Source: Xylanivirga thermophila (lineage in GTDB: Bacteria; Bacillota; Clostridia; Caldicoprobacterales; Xylanivirgaceae). From it: DNA of 43,994 bases. Below, one piece after another: positions 42,898 to 43,994 of the stretch (within the stretch, counting starts at the first letter, position 1; each line of letters opens with the position of its first letter). The stretch spans positions 1 to 43,994 of the forward strand of contig NZ_RXHQ01000022.1 in NCBI RefSeq assembly GCF_004138105.1, in the 5' to 3' direction. A model generated the notes under the pieces. It was not told the DNA's origin. It searched no databases and worked only from the letters and a program-made list of their open reading frames with translations. A program made the translations under genes and the position numbers.

Positions 42898-43518
42898 TTG
42901 AAAAAAGCATTGATTGAATTACATAGTGTTTGTAAATCATTTGGCAATAAAGTAATATTTGATGATTTTAATTGTAGTATTGGTGATGGTGAATTTGTAG
43001 TAATTACAGGTGAAAGTGGGTGTGGGAAGACCACCTTGTTAAATATGATTGGGGGGCTAGAGCCTGTCACAAAAGGAAATATCAATGTGGCTGGGTTGGA
43101 AATTACCAACACGAAAAACCTTAAAGAGTATTTTAGAGATATAGTAGGATTTGTTTTTCAAAATTTTGCTTTGGTGGAGCAGAAAACAGTAGAAGAAAAT
43201 TTGCTACTGGTTCATCCAAAAGGCAAATCTGGTATAACGGTAGAAGAAACATTGCACTCTGTTGGTATGGAAACCTCACTAAAGCAAAAAGTTTATTCTC
43301 TATCTGGTGGTGAACAACAACGTATTGCACTTGCAAGATTGCGATTAAAGAATTGTCAGCTCGTATTGGCAGATGAGCCTACAGGTTCCCTTGACCGTAA
43401 GAATGGTCAAATGGTAATGAAAATTCTTCACCAATTAAACCATGAAGGAAAAACTGTACTAATGGTAACTCATGATGAAACTTTGATACAGGCAAATGAT
43501 CGTTTGATTAAGCTATAA
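42898..43518 (+). CDS. ABC transporter ATPase (bacteriocin-export/MacB-like type)
   Basis: This 206-residue ATPase has Walker A TGESGCGKTTLLNMI near 38-52, Q-loop VGFVFQNFALVEQKTVEENL, signature YSLSGGEQQRIALARL, Walker B LVLADEPTGSLD and switch His in VMVTHDE. Size and motifs fit the ATPases paired with DUF1430/FtsX-like permeases (lactococcin 972-type export or immunity). TTG start with GGGAGG 8 bp upstream, one base after the permease stop. No bacteriocin precursor gene was found nearby. Confidence 0.88.
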   Translation: MKKALIELHSVCKSFGNKVIFDDFNCSIGDGEFVVITGESGCGKTTLLNMIGGLEPVTKGNINVAGLEITNTKNLKEYFRDIVGFVFQNFALVEQKTVEENLLLVHPKGKSGITVEETLHSVGMETSLKQKVYSLSGGEQQRIALARLRLKNCQLVLADEPTGSLDRKNGQMVMKILHQLNHEGKTVLMVTHDETLIQANDRLIKL

Positions 43519-43657
43519 ATTAAAAAAGTTATTATCATATATTCTACTATTGCTTAAGTAGAACTTAGCGTGTCAGACTAATGATACAAAAATATATTTG
43601 GAAGGTAAATTTTATATCACTTTGTAATGAGATTGTAAGAACTAACTTATATAATTT

Positions 43658-43687
43658 AGACCATAAGATATTTTATGGTCTATTTTT
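43658..43687 (+). terminator. terminator after the second ABC unit
   Basis: AGACCATAA (43658-43666) pairs perfectly with TTATGGTCT (43673-43681), followed by ATTTTTT. A second small hairpin, TTCTACT/AGTAGAA, lies at 43542-43563 without a T-run. The rest of 43519-43820 shows no gene. Confidence 0.85.
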
Positions 43688-43820
43688 TCATGCTTTTGCC
43701 GGTAAATTAGCCTTTTACTAATGCATAATAAGTTTTATTAGAAGAGAAAAACTTTATAATCATAAAATTAAACTTAAATATTTTATAATATATTTTTTTT
43801 TACATAAAATATACTTAAGA

Positions 43821-43849
43821 TTGACATATGGTATATACATGTATATACT
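43821..43849 (+). promoter_or_regulatory. consensus promoter with an 18-bp palindromic operator
   Basis: TTGACA (43821-43826), 17 bp, TATACT (43844-43849). The perfect palindrome GTATATACATGTATATAC (43831-43848) fills the spacer and covers most of the -10, the layout of a tightly repressed promoter. AAGGAG follows at 43856-43861. Confidence 0.75.
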
Positions 43850-43860
43850 ATAAATAAGGA

Positions 43861-43994
43861 GTAATTTGTAGCCTCTCGAAAAAGAATTGGAAATAGTTAA
43901 GGCTAACCTAAAACTGGAATATATCGAGATGCTACGGCTGATTTTGTAAAAGAAATAAAATTGAACGTTGAGAAACGCATATTGTAGTGATTGG
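43861..43994 (+). pseudogene. broken small gene behind the operator-controlled promoter
   Basis: After AAGGAG (43856-43861) no start codon is found; the expected position has GTA, giving ASRKRIGNS then a stop. A second frame reads PLEKELEIVKANLKLEYIEM and a third continues TGIYRDATADFVKEIKLN...EKRIL to a stop near the window edge. Pieces in successive frames suggest frameshift damage to one small, charged, possibly DNA-binding protein. The family is not recognisable. Confidence 0.4.

Noticed and set aside
43581-43721. 46-codon open frame after the last ABC gene
   Set aside because: No ribosome site, it runs through the terminator hairpin at 43658-43681, and its composition is that of AT-rich non-coding DNA.
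1-43994. CRISPR arrays, restriction-modification, toxin-antitoxin or other defence genes
   Set aside because: No regularly spaced repeats and no recognisable nuclease, methyltransferase (other than RlmH) or antitoxin genes were found; the broken frame at the right edge is too damaged to classify.

Overview
The window looks like a chromosomal segment of an AT-rich, Gram-positive anaerobe of the class Clostridia. The evidence is the gene content: a Thermoanaerobacter-type NADP secondary alcohol dehydrogenase, electron-bifurcating NfnAB, a two-subunit class I fumarase, a minimal SUF-like iron-sulfur assembly pair, bactofilin and the gdpP-rplI-dnaB cluster. Strong GGAGG ribosome sites, frequent TTG/GTG starts and ATA-rich isoleucine usage agree. 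Species cannot be fixed from sequence reading alone; a fermentative, possibly thermophilic relative of Thermoanaerobacter or Mahella is my inference.

Region 1 (1-7.9 kb) is a redox and alcohol block. A zinc ribbon protein and a cysteine-rich YkgJ-like protein precede adhB, a LytS-type kinase with its LytTR regulator, and a leftward operon of iron alcohol dehydrogenase, nfnA and nfnB. Both alcohol dehydrogenase units carry an 18-bp near-consensus Rex operator over the promoter, so NADH/NAD ratio probably controls alcohol formation and Nfn-based NADPH/ferredoxin exchange together.

Region 2 (7.9-21.4 kb) is housekeeping: rpsF-ssb-rpsR (leftward), a membrane-anchored propeller protein, smsC-smsB, radC and a sirtuin (leftward), then MazG-like, yybS, gdpP, rplI and dnaB (rightward), facing a helicase loader and a DnaD-repeat protein.

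Region 3 (21.4-32.3 kb) holds a DUF1858 protein, a COG2509 flavoprotein, four tRNAs (Lys, Glu, Asp, Thr), an orphan soluble histidine kinase, an M1 peptidase, an FmdB-type zinc ribbon, a membrane gluzincin, murA, and a leftward M23 peptidase-bactofilin-fumarase operon.

Region 4 (32.3-37.4 kb) has walJ, a lipoprotein HtrA, a CPBP protease, an unusual pair of overlapping rlmH genes whose conserved parts are complementary, and a coiled-coil protein.

Region 5 (37.4-44 kb) differs in codon use and lacks an 8-mer (GGCGGGAG) that occurs 16 times in the rest. It carries a regulator-ABC transporter-kinase operon of the lantibiotic/bacitracin resistance type, a 5'-truncated bacteriocin-type permease with its ATPase, and a well-formed promoter/palindromic operator in front of a broken reading frame. 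It reads as an acquired, partly decayed antimicrobial-peptide module.

The most unusual points are the complementary RlmH pair, the over-represented sense-oriented GGCGGGAG octamer, and the paired Rex-controlled alcohol/Nfn units. No CRISPR array, intact transposase, rRNA gene or known defence system was seen.
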